This document shows, one piece after another, positions 1-10,400 of a stretch of 64,000 nt of DNA (position 1 is the stretch's first letter; every line of letters starts with the position of its first letter). Source of the DNA: Dermanyssus gallinae (taxonomy: Eukaryota; Arthropoda; Arachnida; Mesostigmata; Dermanyssidae); NCBI GenBank assembly GCA_003439945.1, contig QVRM01006033.1, positions 390,001 through 454,000 of the forward strand, given 5' to 3'. The notes beneath the pieces are model-generated. The model did not search any database. It was not told the DNA's origin and was given only the letters and a program-made list of their open reading frames with translations. The translations under genes and the position numbers were made by a program.

Positions 1-60
1 TTTTTGCGGCGCCGAGGACCATTTACTTCCGGATATTGGCGGAAGCTGACGCAGACGCCG

Positions 61-482
61 TCGCAGCAGCAGCAACGGCGGCAACAACAACAACAACAAC
101 AATAACAACAACTGGACGAGGGTGGGGAATGGATCATCCATTAACGTTTACACACGTAATCGTAATCACCATCATAGTCGACATGCGACGACAATGAACA
201 GAGAAACAGATAACAATCGTAAGGGAAACGATGAAGATGACGACGACGACGACGAAAACCACGACACCGGCAATCAGACCAGTAGCAACAGTAACAACTA
301 GAATCATAATAATAGCAATAATAATAATGATGATACATTGGTCATCTTACAACTAGGAGAACAACGGTAATACTAACACAACAAAAAAGCCAAAACAACA
401 GCAGTTACAGCAATTACAACAACAATAACAGCACAGCAATTACAACAACACTAACAACAACAACTACTACTACTACTACTAC
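61..482. repeat. CAA/CAG-rich trinucleotide repeat cluster
   Basis: Imperfect CAA/CAG/CAT units run through 61-120 and 360-482, ending in a short CTA run. The reading frames that cross it are low-complexity translations and I do not regard them as coding. Nothing else is recognisable in the first 0.5 kb. Confidence 0.85.
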
Positions 483-586
483 TTGTTTTTAATTACCGAC
501 CACGCTTGTGGTACGGCAAGTTCATTTGAAAACCAACGGAAGTGTTTTGCACTTTACTTCGTGTTTTTTTTTGTAGTTAAAATTAC

Positions 587-899
587 ATTTTTTAAGAAGG
601 TTGTTTTTAGTTCCTCCTTTTTAGTTTCCATCCTCCGTCCCGTACGGGCTTGGAACTTAACCTGAGATCTATCTTCAATGCACCGAGAGCCGGGCACGTT
701 AAGATATCTGGGGTTTCCCTCCCAACAGTCCTTGTGGCAGCATGGCCGCTGACCCTTGGCGGTATGGTTTATCATCTATTCTCAATGAGCATCGCTCACA
801 AAGAAATATCAATCAACAACAGAGATCGAACCGGCGATACTCCGGTAGATGACAACCATGACTAGCGCCCCACTAGTCCCCCACTAGACCACGCCGCCC
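587..899 (-). mobile_element. SINE family A, full-length copy
   Basis: This is a tRNA-derived short interspersed element read on the minus strand. Its head at about 899 has an A-box-like GGCGTGGTCTAG stretch, and a B box of the GGTTCGATC type lies near 830. The body contains GCTCATTGAGAATAGATGAT and CATGCTGCCACAAGGACTG, and it ends in an A-rich tail near 590. The same head, body and tail recur at 1011, 17796, 24537, 48249 and 63629, which defines the family. It is head-to-head with the next copy 112 bp away. Such elements are transcribed by RNA polymerase III and mobilised in trans by a LINE. The family name here is my own label. Confidence 0.85.
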
Positions 900-1010
900 T
901 TCTTGTGTAGTTGGGATTATCTTAGTCAGCTACCCTTTCTCTCCCTCTGTTTCCTTTTGCACTCCAGGCCTTCTCCTCTTCACACATCCCTGCTATTAGC
1001 TCAGCCACTG

Positions 1011-1310
1011 GGTGGCGGCGTGGTCTAGGGGATTAGTGCGCTAGTCATGGTTATCATCTACCGGTCCCCGGTTCGATCCCTGTTGTTGATCGAATTTTCT
1101 TTGAGCAATCCTCATTGAGATTAGATGAATAACTATACAGCTGAGGGTTAGCGGCCATGCTGCCACAAGGATTGTTAGGAAAACCCTAGATATCTTAACA
1201 TGTCTGGCTCTCGGTGCTTTGAAGATATACCTCAGGTTGAGTTACAAGCCCGTAGGGGACGGGGGATAGTCTAGAATTAAAAACAACCTCCTTAAAAAAT
1301 GTTTTAATTC
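1011..1310 (+). mobile_element. SINE family A, full-length copy with 14-bp target-site duplication
   Basis: The tRNA-like head has an A-box-like TGGTCTAGGGGATTAGTGC and a B box GGTTCGATCCC at about 1070-1080. A family-specific body and an A-rich 3' end (AATTAAAAACAACCTCC) follow. The 14-mer TAGCTCAGCCACTG occurs immediately before (997-1010) and immediately after (1311-1324), a clear target-site duplication that fixes both ends. This is the best-delimited copy of the family in the window. Confidence 0.92.
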
Positions 1311-1324
1311 TAGCTCAGCCACTG

Positions 1325-2370
1325 ATCGAGTCTCGTTCTGAAAGACGTTCGCCGATTTTCGTTGTTCTTCAAGAGCTGGGCTGTGATTACGATATTTGCC
1401 TGGCCTGGTCCCGGGCCTTCTTCTTGGCTGACTTCTTGGATACTCAGTCTTTCCCGTATACGACTACCATCCGTGGATTAGTAGATTTTTATGTTTTCTC
1501 TTTTCAGCACTTGTTTTTCTTTGAATTAGCTTTCTATCGTGCCAAGTGACAGTTATAGACACAAAATACTTGTAACAATGTGTGTAAGACAAGATAAACG
1601 ATTACACGCTAACGAGTGCGCCAGCTTTGAAACGTACACATAGAAAATGGACAGAGAGCGTAAAATACAAATGAGGATATACTAAGCGATTGAAAAAAAA
1701 AACAAAAAATCAATTTGAAAGTACCCTGTACATACAGAGAGGTTAAATGAATGTATTTCATCTAAACCGTAAGCGATATATGCGCGTGATCTTGAACGAG
1801 ACTTATAGTATACTCGCCCCTCGATGGAACGATAACTCAGAAGTGAAAGATACAGTAATAATTGAAGAACATAAATACCACGTCAGCACATAGAAATAGC
1901 GAGTATTTCTTTCGGGGTCCCACCAAATAGTGTAAGATAATTTTAAGCCGCTAGCGAGCCGACATGGGACTAGGAACTCACAGGAACAGCTAAGATCGAC
2001 ACGCTGGGTAGAAAGTTATTTAAACCGCATCAACCCAAAATCGCAATTGCTCTAACATTTAGTAGTTGCATCGGAATTTGCGTCTAGCCCAATTACGTTG
2101 CATCGCATGCCGGTATTGTGAGTCGATACCGATAGATCGTTGAGTCAATGGAGAATCAGGACCTGTGGCTAATCAAGCGGCCAAAGTGATTGTTTACCTC
2201 CAGCTCTGCCGTTCGTATAACGTACAGCAACCTATGATTATGACAGTTAATATTACTATTACTACGATTAGATTATACAGCAACACAGCATCAGAAGCAA
2301 TAGCCGTAGTAGCAACAACAACGTTAATGACAACATACCTTTGAACATATAATGCAATCTGAGGCAATCC
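1325..2370. other. No recognisable gene
   Basis: This AT-rich unique sequence has stops in all frames. I see no RT, transposase or RNA motif in it. Confidence 0.6.
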
Positions 2371-2375
2371 TTTGA

Positions 2376-2492
<117 letters not shown>

Positions 2493-2539
2493 AACGGTAT
2501 ATACCGGAATTCGGAAAATGGGGACAACTGGTTCTGGGG

Positions 2540-2837
2540 TGTTGGGATAACAACCAGAAAAGCTATTTTGCGCGAAAAAGTCAGTTATAGACCTATAGGG
2601 AATGTGGGCTGTAATGGTATTATGTAGAGCGCCAAGCCACACGGAAAAATATGAAAAGCTCTTTAAAAGGGCACATAAGGTAATTCAGAATATCAGGATA
2701 AAGTGGGAATAACATACTGGGAGTGTGCATATCGAACAGCTGGATGGAAGAGAAGAGAGAACTGGCATAAGACTGATAAAACTAGCAGAGTCCAGCGGGA
2801 TCCAAATTTAAAAGTTGGTCCGCGGGTAAAAGTGAGA
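2540..2837 (+). pseudogene. Possible non-LTR retrotransposon RT C-terminal relic, split by Tc3-like copy 1
   Basis: Interrupted plus-strand translation gives GIMWSAKPHGKYEKLFKRAH and then EQLDGREERTGIRLIKLAES. This resembles the stretch after the reverse transcriptase core of LINE-type elements (a motif like 'GieIWG..', then a basic helix). Stops and frame changes are frequent. The relic runs directly into the left TA of the Tc3-like element, and the sequence after 4470 may be its continuation. The family assignment is inference. Confidence 0.4.
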
Positions 2838-2839
2838 TA

Positions 2840-3038
2840 AAGTGTGTTGCAAAAAATTAGCAACTCATGTTTTATTGTGATAATTTCGGCTTGGTTTATT
2901 TGAATGGCTTGAAATTTTAAGCGCATGATGTACATGACGAAACATGAGTATAGTGTTGATTTCATTGCAATCTCAACATCGGTTCAGACAAAAAATAAAA
3001 AAGTGAAAAAACAGTGTTGCAAAATATTAGCAACAATA
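2840..3038 (+). repeat. Left terminal inverted repeat, Tc3-like copy 1
   Basis: It matches the reverse complement of about 4266-4467 almost throughout. It contains two 19-bp dyads, outer GTTGCAAAAAATTAGCAAC (2846-2864) and inner GTTGCAAAATATTAGCAAC (3016-3034), about 170 bp apart. By analogy with Tc3 and other long-TIR Tc1 elements, these are probably paired transposase binding sites. Confidence 0.92.
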
Positions 3039-3103
3039 GCGCCTTACAGCGTATTTGATTCTTAGCAGGGCTGTATGACTCATTTGAAACTACATATTTT
3101 ATT

Positions 3104-4099
3104 CTAGAAACGGGTTTTTCGTCCCTTCTTCTGAATCAAATCGTAAACTCGGTCTTTCATGGAGTTAATGAGCTGTTGTAAGTACGAAAGTGGAATATTA
3201 GTCCATGCTTGCTGGACAGCTTCTTTGAGGTCTAACAAATGATTATATTGTCGACCATTTGCGTAAATCTGCTCTACCAAATGTCCCCAAAGATTTCCAA
3301 TAGGATTCAGGTCTGGACTTAATGCCGGCCAGTCAAAAAGTGGCACTCCTTGTTCTTGAAAAAAGGCTATAGTGCTAGCCGAGGTATGAAACGTGGCGTT
3401 GTCTTGTTGAAAAACTGCGTCAGGTCCCCCAATTCTTCTGAAATGGGCTTCTAACTGGGAACCGACAATGCGCTGGTACATGTCAGAATTGTTTCGGCCC
3501 ACAATCTCGACTAGATCAGACTTCCCATTATATCCAAACGCGCCCCAATATTTCACAGAGCCACCACCGGCCACACGTTTCGAGAACCATTTAGGTTCCT
3601 TCCGTAAGTAGTGCCAATAGTACTGACAGCCGTCAGGGCCATCGAGATTAAATTTCTTTTCATCCGAGAAGACGATGTTTTTCCACTCGTTATCCCAAGT
3701 TTGGTATCTATGCGAAAATTCACGCCGTGCGACAATGTGCTTCGGTTGCAGTCGCGGCAGAAGCTTCCTTTTCGCGTATCGCACGTTTTTGTCAGAACTT
3801 AACACTCGGTACACTGTGGATCGGTGCACTGGCACTCCCAAAATAGTCCTGATCCTGGAAGAAGACATTTGGTCATGAGTAGCCAACTGTATGATCCTTC
3901 GCCGATCTCGAATAGTCAAAACTGGCTTACGCCCATTGTTAGACCTGCACCTTTGGTTCACTCCAGGGTGTAAGAACCTGCTGATGGTGCTCTTATGCCG
4001 TCCTAATCTGGTTGCTATAGCAGTTACTGTATGACCGAGCTCAGCATATGCCCCAATTCTTGTCTTTTCGTTATCCGAAAGATCCTTTGTACGACCCAT
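3104..4099 (-). CDS. Tc3-like transposase, intact frame, catalytic glutamate replaced by Gly
   Basis: A 331-residue frame is uninterrupted from ATG to stop, close to the usual 330-345 residues for Tc1/Tc3 transposases. Residues about 8-45 and 60-102 form the expected bipartite helix-turn-helix DNA-binding region, with an AT-hook-like GRKP at 57-59 between them. The catalytic domain shows the first Asp in FSDEKKF (D146), the second in QQDNATFH (D233), and the SPDLNPI-x-NLWG block. That block normally carries the third acidic residue exactly 34 residues after the second Asp. Here position 268 is Gly (codon GGA, 3296-3298) where the family has Glu. The family acts in the nucleus, cutting and pasting its own element at TA sites. 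With the glutamate lost, this copy is predicted to be unable to cleave, though DNA binding could persist. There is no intron signal. Confidence 0.93.
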   Translation of the reverse strand: MGRTKDLSDNEKTRIGAYAELGHTVTAIATRLGRHKSTISRFLHPGVNQRCRSNNGRKPVLTIRDRRRIIQLATHDQMSSSRIRTILGVPVHRSTVYRVLSSDKNVRYAKRKLLPRLQPKHIVARREFSHRYQTWDNEWKNIVFSDEKKFNLDGPDGCQYYWHYLRKEPKWFSKRVAGGGSVKYWGAFGYNGKSDLVEIVGRNNSDMYQRIVGSQLEAHFRRIGGPDAVFQQDNATFHTSASTIAFFQEQGVPLFDWPALSPDLNPIGNLWGHLVEQIYANGRQYNHLLDLKEAVQQAWTNIPLSYLQQLINSMKDRVYDLIQKKGRKTRF

Positions 4100-4265
4100 G
4101 GTTTAAACATAAGATTCGTCGTTAGTTCGGAACAACGACTAAGCTGTAGAATATTTTGCAGCTATATAACGATTGATTTAGCTTTCCTGACATTTGATCC
4201 CTGGGATCGAATATCAGCTGTAGTATCGACTATCCTTTACAAACAAGAGCTGTGTTGTTAGCTGT

Positions 4266-4467
4266 TATTGTTGCTAATATTTTGCAACACTGTTTTTTCA
4301 CACTTTTTTTATTTTTTGTATGAACCGATTTTGAGATTGCAATGAAATCAACACTATACTCGTGTTTCGTCATGTACATCATGCGCTTAAAATTTCAAGC
4401 CATTCAAATAAACTAAGCCGAAATTATCGCAAAAAAACATGAGTTGCTATTTTTTTGCAACACACTT
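4266..4467 (-). repeat. Right terminal inverted repeat, Tc3-like copy 1
   Basis: This is the inverted counterpart of 2840-3038. Its dyads are at 4270-4288 (inner) and 4443-4461 (outer). The transposase ATG is about 165 bp inside this end, so this arm probably also holds the promoter. Confidence 0.9.
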
Positions 4468-4469
4468 TA

Positions 4470-6170
4470 TATGTACACACAGTGGGATAAAAATAATGCG
4501 TGGACTGTGTTCTTTTAAACAGTAGAATCGATAATTGGATAGAGGAAATCAGAATATATGAATGAAAAAGCATACTATTGGAAGTAATCACAATAGGGCA
4601 GAAGTGAGCGAGAAGGTTTAGGAAGCCGGGACGAATACCTATACCAAAAAAATGTCTGCACAAACAGAAATGAACACAACGAATAGAATACATAAACAGC
4701 AACCTGAAATTACGATTGTTATTCGGGTACAACGATAAGGCAGAAGAATATCTGGCCATTTGCATGGAATTCAAGGGTAGAGCTCAAATCTAAATACAAG
4801 ATAAAATAAGACATGCAAACGAGAAGGAGGTTAGTAGGATTGAGGGCTCCTAGGAAGCAGCTAGTGAAACGGTTTTGGAGGAGGCAGGAAAAATCGAAGA
4901 TAATTAATAAAGAGCAGGATAGAACATACACGATAGAAGAAATTAACACTGTGGTACAAGTACTCTTTTTTATGACTGGCGTAACCAGTGTACAAAGGGC
5001 AAAAACTAGTACCGAGTTTACAACCACAGTAGATGAGCTCAAACACGTGGTAAAGAAAATTAAGACATAAACAGTGTATTTGGGGGAGGCAGACTCCGGG
5101 AGTGGTGGCGCAAGGAAAGAGTTTCTCTTCTTTGCCAACGAGGGGGCAGATAATGACACTTTACAAGGTAGGCGGCCGATTATAGTTACATCCATAACGT
5201 ATATAATATGAACGCCGTATTTAAAGAGCAGAGCACAGAGTGTTCTGAAGACAAATGGGAAAACTGGACAGAGGCAGTGCGGACTTGCGAGCAGACACAG
5301 GCTAAATTATCATGTTTTCTTATCATGTCAGGTTGTGGAAGCATCGAGATTATGGGGACAACGATGCGTCGGTGTATAGCAGGGCGTTTACATCTAAAAA
5401 ACATTTTATACGGAAAGAACAAACCTGCATATAACTACTGCTAAGATACTACGAAGGTAACACAAATAGAATAGGCAACAGAAACATTTAGGGAGTTCAT
5501 AGTCGTTTAAGGGATTAGAAAGAGGTGTTCATTGTTATTAGTAATGTATGCAAAGAGAAAAGCGCAACCGGTCAAAAGCATGGGCTGCAAGGATGGCAGG
5601 TAGGGGAAATGGTGTACATATTATACGATATGGTATTGTTAAGACGGGGCACTTGTTTAGTGAATGCTAAGTTTATGTGGAGAAGCAGCGGATAGAACTG
5701 AACATGGCGTTTGAAAAACCAAGCGCAGTATTACAATATAATGGGGTTAGGGGGAAAGAAGGCTTGTACTGCAGGGAAAATAACAAATGCAGTACAAATA
5801 TCTTAAGGTGGCAATAAATACAGGGAATAATTATTTAGAGAAAGAAGAGATAGGACGGAGCAAGTAGGTTAAATGAACAGAAACGTTTTATGGAGGAAGG
5901 GAGTATGTCAAAAGTTGTTCAAAGAAAAGTAGAGCTTTGGTAGTGGTAAAGCCGGCGCTAAACGTAAATATAATACACAAAAAACAATAAAATAAAATCA
6001 TGGACAGTGTTCACCGAGAAAGGTTAACTTCAGCGATCACTACTGTATTGAGTTCGCGACGAAAATGCAGCAGCAAGCGTAGCCCACAAAAAGCAAAACG
6101 GCCTTGGCATCTAAAAATGTGCTGAAAGAGAAGTATGTGGAAAGAAAGTCTAGAGTATATTAAAGAAACA
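4470..6170 (+). other. Degenerate AT-rich region, probable retroelement remains
   Basis: No long undamaged frame is present. An 85-codon plus-strand frame at 4813-5070 is rich in Lys/Arg and ends in VDELKHVVKKIKT, which could be decayed LINE coding sequence, but I cannot name a domain. A 78-codon frame at 5208-5444 is likewise unrecognised. The purine-rich, stop-riddled composition resembles that of the neighbouring relics. Confidence 0.35.
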
Positions 6171-6179
6171 GAGAGGAAA

Positions 6180-6450
6180 AGAACGATGTTGTGGCAGACT
6201 CACCGGATCACTCTATTTGCCTGCTCATCTTGGATGGGACATCTTGGGACATAAAAATGGATAGACCGTCCGATGGGGAAAGCCAACTCTTTCTTACGCA
6301 GTCTTTATCGGCTACGGTGATGTTTAAAACTATCTCGTTCATATAGACAAAAGTCCCTCTAGAACCTGCGTGCCTTGTGCGGAGGGCATAGACGATGACC
6401 CCGAGTACACTTCACAGAAATGCCTGGGATTAAAGCAAGTTGTAACAACC
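6180..6450 (+). pseudogene. Non-LTR retrotransposon 3' coding relic (C-terminal zinc-knuckle region)
   Basis: A broken plus-strand translation contains NYLVHIDKSPSRTCVPCAEG followed by DDDPEYTSQKCLG. This is the order seen at the end of R1/Jockey/I-type LINE ORF2: an SG(H)G-type loop, then Cys-x2-Cys ... His/Tyr ... Cys. Several frameshifts and stops are present, and no intact RT core is visible upstream. Confidence 0.55.
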
Positions 6451-6769
6451 GCAATTTAGCTCGTCTGGGTTCATTGGTAGACGAGCCGAGTCGGGGGCTG
6501 AGGGGCACTGTCCGGACCTCTAAAGGGGCGTATTTTATTACTTTCTACGGACCGTTCGAAGCCTCCCGACTCACTCTGCTAAAAAAAGGTTCTATTTAAA
6601 CTTCACAGTGGCCTGACTCCTCGATCTGCCACACAGAATACACCAAAGTGGTCACTAAGTTCACACGCATCACTAATCATGGTACTCTATGCATTTACCT
6701 TTCTGGACTCACACGGGCGATCCCTCGGAGCTCCGTAGACGCATGTCTACACCTCTTGGCGCCAAAGCA

Positions 6770-6806
<37 letters not shown>
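6770..6806. repeat. (TA)n microsatellite
   Basis: An uninterrupted alternating TA run of about 36 bp. Confidence 0.95.
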
Positions 6807-6807
<1 letters not shown>

Positions 6808-6958
6808 GCGGTTAGAAAGTACCAAAACATACCCGTAGGGATTTATTCACTTGAGACTCCACTTGATATGGGTGGTTTTATTATTTGCTTGACATGTATA
6901 CCTAAATACACGTGTTACCCTTCTATATCAGGGGCGCTTAGAGCGGCAGCATAAGCGG

Positions 6959-6998
<40 letters not shown>
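6959..6998. repeat. Compound (CA)n(TA)n microsatellite
   Basis: About ten CA units pass directly into about eleven TA units. Confidence 0.95.
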
Positions 6999-7319
6999 GC
7001 ATGTCCAATTACAGACGGTGGCCCGTGTAAATGACGATGAACTAATTTACGGATGTCGTTGGTCGTCTTCTGTTTTGGGCTGAACCGCTTTGCTGTTCTT
7101 GATGCTGTTGCTGTATGATGACAGCAGTAGCTGTATAGAGCAGCAGTTCCACTGACACAGACGCCGCCTGACGTAGACGGCGGGCTTTGCAGCACGACCG
7201 ACCCCGCCAACGGCCGCATCGTAGCAGAAAAACCGAGGCAGAAGCAATTCCGAGCGATCAGCATCACGCTCATGATCATAATCGTCATCAGGGTTGGAGG
7301 GAGGATAGCGCTGACAACG

Positions 7320-7447
7320 ACGACTGTGGCAGCAGCAGCAGCAACAGCCCTAGTAGAAGCCATGATGGTGACAACAACAGCAGCAACAACAGCAACAACA
7401 ACAACAAGAGCAACAACAACAGCAACAACAGCAGAAGCAGCAGCAAG

Positions 7448-7502
<55 letters not shown>

Positions 7503-7585
7503 GCAGCAGCAACAACAGCAACAACAACAACAGCAGCAGCAGCAGCAGCAACAACAACAACAACAACAACAACAACAGCGATAAA
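7320..7585. repeat. CAA/CAG trinucleotide array in a GC-richer islet
   Basis: About 260 bp of mixed CAA, CAG and CAAGAG units are embedded in a GC-richer stretch (7050-7720). Open frames exist in every phase because the repeat has no stop codon in most registers (polyAsn/Ser, polyThr/Ala, polyLeu on the reverse). The 178-codon plus frame at 7187-7723 has non-repeat ends but no recognisable domain, so I do not call it a gene. Confidence 0.9.
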
Positions 7586-7958
7586 GGCGACATGCTGGCG
7601 TTGTTGCTGTCGCTGCTGGTGCTGCTGCTGTTATATGCCAAGCCCATTTCATGTCCATGTTTGTTCCCCGGCCAGGCGTCCGGCCGCTCCCGCCAGCCGT
7701 CTCTCGGCATAATAAGGTCCTGATGATGAAGATCCTAATGAAGACCGCCCGACCGACCAGATGATAATGGTGAAAAAGAAGATGATGATCATGATGATGG
7801 ATGGATGGCGCTTCTGCTGTCTCTGCTAGTACAAGCACATTGCGATGCGGCAACTCGGACCGACAACCCAGTCCGACAATGACCGTTAGTTACAACAATG
7901 GCAGTGAGTGCTTGTGTAGTATTTTCCTACCTACTACTACTACTACTACAACTACTAA

Positions 7959-8151
7959 AAGTTTTCGGGCTGACCCTCAGCCAAGATTTAACAGCGTCCA
8001 CGGAACTGTTTTTCACATTGCTTCACAGACGCTCGACCCCCATGAATACAAATCGGTGCAACGGTGGGGCTCGAACCCGCGCTGCACCTATCTGGTGTCT
8101 CCTCCGGTTGCGAAGCACAGATTTTAGCCACCACGCCACCGGGCTCGACTC
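7959..8151 (-). mobile_element. SINE family B copy (tandem pair, first)
   Basis: Read on the minus strand, it starts AGCCCGGTGGCGTGGTGGCT (A-box side), has a B box in GGTTCGAGCCCCACC, and continues through GGGGGTCGAGCGTCT and GCAATG to a 3' end at TCAGCCCG. It is a tRNA-derived SINE distinct from family A. Other copies are at 8158, 37759, 44411, 58124, 60409 and 61784. Confidence 0.85.
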
Positions 8152-8157
8152 CTAATT

Positions 8158-8347
8158 AAAGTTTTCGGGTTGACCCGGGCCAAGATTTAACGTTTACGGA
8201 ACTGTTTTTCACATTGCTTCATAGACGCTCGACCCCCATACATACAAATCGGTGCAACGGTGGGGCTCGAACTCGCGCTGCACCTATCTGGTGTCTCATC
8301 CGGTTGCAAGGCGCAGACTTTAGCCACCAGGCCACCGGACCTGACTC
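8158..8347 (-). mobile_element. SINE family B copy (tandem pair, second)
   Basis: It lies in the same orientation as the preceding copy, only a few bases away. The short string GACTCCTA follows both copies, which suggests tandem duplication or repeated insertion into the same site. Several substitutions separate the two, so the event is not very recent. Confidence 0.85.
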
Positions 8348-8699
8348 CTACTACGACTAACTAACTAACTCCTACCAAATGCAACGAACAAACAACCCAC
8401 CCTGATATAGCTACATTGAGGATGTCGTTGCCGCCGCCGCCGACAGCGGGCAATTCTTACTGATGCCAAATACAGCCAGTAAAAAGTGTCCCAAAATAGC
8501 GCCCGCAGCAGCCCGTTAGTTATGGCTGGCTAGCCTACCGTAACAAGCAGTGTATACCAGGCAGGTAACTGGCTGGTTATCAATGCATCCAAGCATTGAA
8601 GCATCCCGGCAGCGGTAAACTCGTTGTTGCGTCGCGTCGACTCTCCTCATCGTCACGACTTTGGCGTCGTTGTTGTCGCTAGTGTTGTTGTTATCGTGG

Positions 8700-8985
8700 T
8701 CATTCGTCAGTGCTGCTGCTGTTGCTGTTGTCGTTGTTGTTGCTGTTGTTGTTGTTGTGGTCGGCATTGTCGTTGTTGTTGTTGTGGTTGGCATTGTCAT
8801 TGTCGTTGTTGTTGTGGTGGGCATTGTCGTTGTTGTTGTTGTTGTGGTCGGCATTGTCGTTGTTGTTGTTGTGGTCGGCATTGTCGTTGTTGTTGTTGTG
8901 GTCGGCATTGTCGTTGTTGTTGTTGTGGTCGGCATTGTCGTTGTTGTTGTGGTCGGCATTGTCGTTGTTGTTGTTGGTGGTGGTG
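8700..8985. repeat. TTG-based minisatellite with GTGGTCGGCATTGTCG core
   Basis: Units of about 27 bp (24-30) alternate four or five TTG codons with the core GTGGTCGGCATTGTCG, repeated about nine times. All units stay in multiples of three. The many open frames over it (polyVal, polyCys, polyAsn/Asp) are consequences of the repeat. Confidence 0.93.
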
Positions 8986-9239
8986 CTGTCTCTTTCCGTG
9001 ATCGGCATTTTTATTTTGATTGATTGATTTTTATTTGTTTGATAAGTGTGTGTACACATATTACCCTTATATACTAAGGGCGCACACGGCATCAGTTCAT
9101 AATTACCTATGTTGCACTCACATGTTTTTCTCGCTTATGGATTGGACCACATTCCACCGGGTTAGCCTTTGCTTTGTAATTCCAACCTGTTCCTTCTCTG
9201 CACTCGAGCCTTATCCTAACGCCTTCCCTTATTCTAAAT

Positions 9240-10400
9240 GCCTAGTCCTCGTGTATAGCTCACACTCCTTAACTAGATGATCTACATATTTCTCTCGCTT
9301 CTCGCACACCAGACAAACCGTTTTTTCTATGTCCGCTGCACCCTCATGTCAAACGTACCTGCTTTCGCATCCACTAATAGCGCACTGCCTTTTGTATTAT
9401 CGTGTAACTAACTACCGCCGATTCTATCCAGGGACGATGGAAAATGACCTGACGGTCTTTGTCTGACCACTTTTAAGCGTGGCCGCATGCTTGTTTGAGA
9501 CGCGACAGTAACCGACTTATTAACCATTCGATGGTCGTTGCAGGTGCGTAAAAAATATGGTTGCCTAACTTATATCCCTTTGTAAACCAGCATTATCAGA
9601 CGCCAAGCTTACCATTCGACTCTAACATTTTCTGTACGTGGCTCTTAACAATTTTGCATGAAAATGCGATACGTTTTTAGTGTTATATTTATCGGCCGTC
9701 TGTTTTTTTTTTTATCATCGTTATCGAGGCCATTCTTTAGAATAAAGTTCCTGGCAGGCTACCCCCAGCAAAGACGCTATTAAAAACCTTAGAAAAATAA
9801 TTTATGTAGTCTCCTCCTAACGCATTTATTACCCCCAAAGTTATTTCATCCAACCCACATGTCGTCTTCCTTTTCATTCTTATTGTTCTATTTCCTCTAC
9901 CCCTGTAATTATACGCATATTTTTACTCGAGTTCCCTTCACCAACTCCGTCTCTGATAAAAATCGCATTTCTATCGGCTTTGTATACACTTTTTCGTGCT
10001 CTACGTGAGCCGTGATTTTGCCCTTATCAACTCATATGTCTAGAGCCGTCTTACCCGTTGTCCCATTGCAGCTTCTAATATAGTAATTAATTACTGTTCA
10101 CCCTGAGGTTTTATTTCTTCTTGTATAAAATGCCGGACCTTAGTTTTTGCCTGCATATATTTTAGCTTTTAGTCCTCCCTTTTACCAGGGTTCCTAATCA
10201 CTACCTTCCTATGCTCCTTGCTCATTTTTTTTCATTCCAATATTGCCTCCTTCCTCATTGAACCATTCCCCTCTGTTTACGACTTTAACTACTTTATAAC
10301 ATTTATCTCGTATTATTGAATGCATTTTTGTAGGCCTACCTCTATGGTATCCCCTCATAGCGGTCTAATTTTATTAAATTTTTGTGTCCCTAATTTTAGG
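9240..10400 (-). pseudogene. Decayed non-LTR retrotransposon ORF2
   Basis: On the minus strand, near 9830-9700, broken frames give INALGGDYINYFSKVFNSVF, then SLPGTLF and MASITMIKKK. That is the usual entry into a LINE reverse transcriptase domain. Further downstream (9320-9240) comes CLVCEKREKYVDHLVKEC, a Cys-x2-Cys ... His ... Cys knuckle as at LINE ORF2 C-termini. The order and strand agree. The RT catalytic core between them is not readable. Many stops and frameshifts are present. Confidence 0.5.

Larger units (their letters stand above)
2840..4467 (-). mobile_element. Tc3-like (Tc1/mariner) DNA transposon, copy 1
   Basis: This complete element of 1628 bp is flanked by TA at 2838-2839 and 4468-4469, the target duplication expected for Tc1/mariner. 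Inverted repeats of about 200 bp (2840-3038 and roughly 4266-4467) match with few differences and start AAGTGTGTTGC. Each carries two copies of a 19-bp dyad motif (see separate entries). It holds one minus-strand transposase gene. A second copy of nearly the same sequence lies at 12875-14511. The element interrupts an older retroelement relic. Confidence 0.95.

Noticed and set aside
1012..1085. Candidate tRNA gene (A and B boxes present)
   Set aside because: It lacks a foldable cloverleaf and recurs with a 200-bp tail and target duplication, so it is a SINE head.
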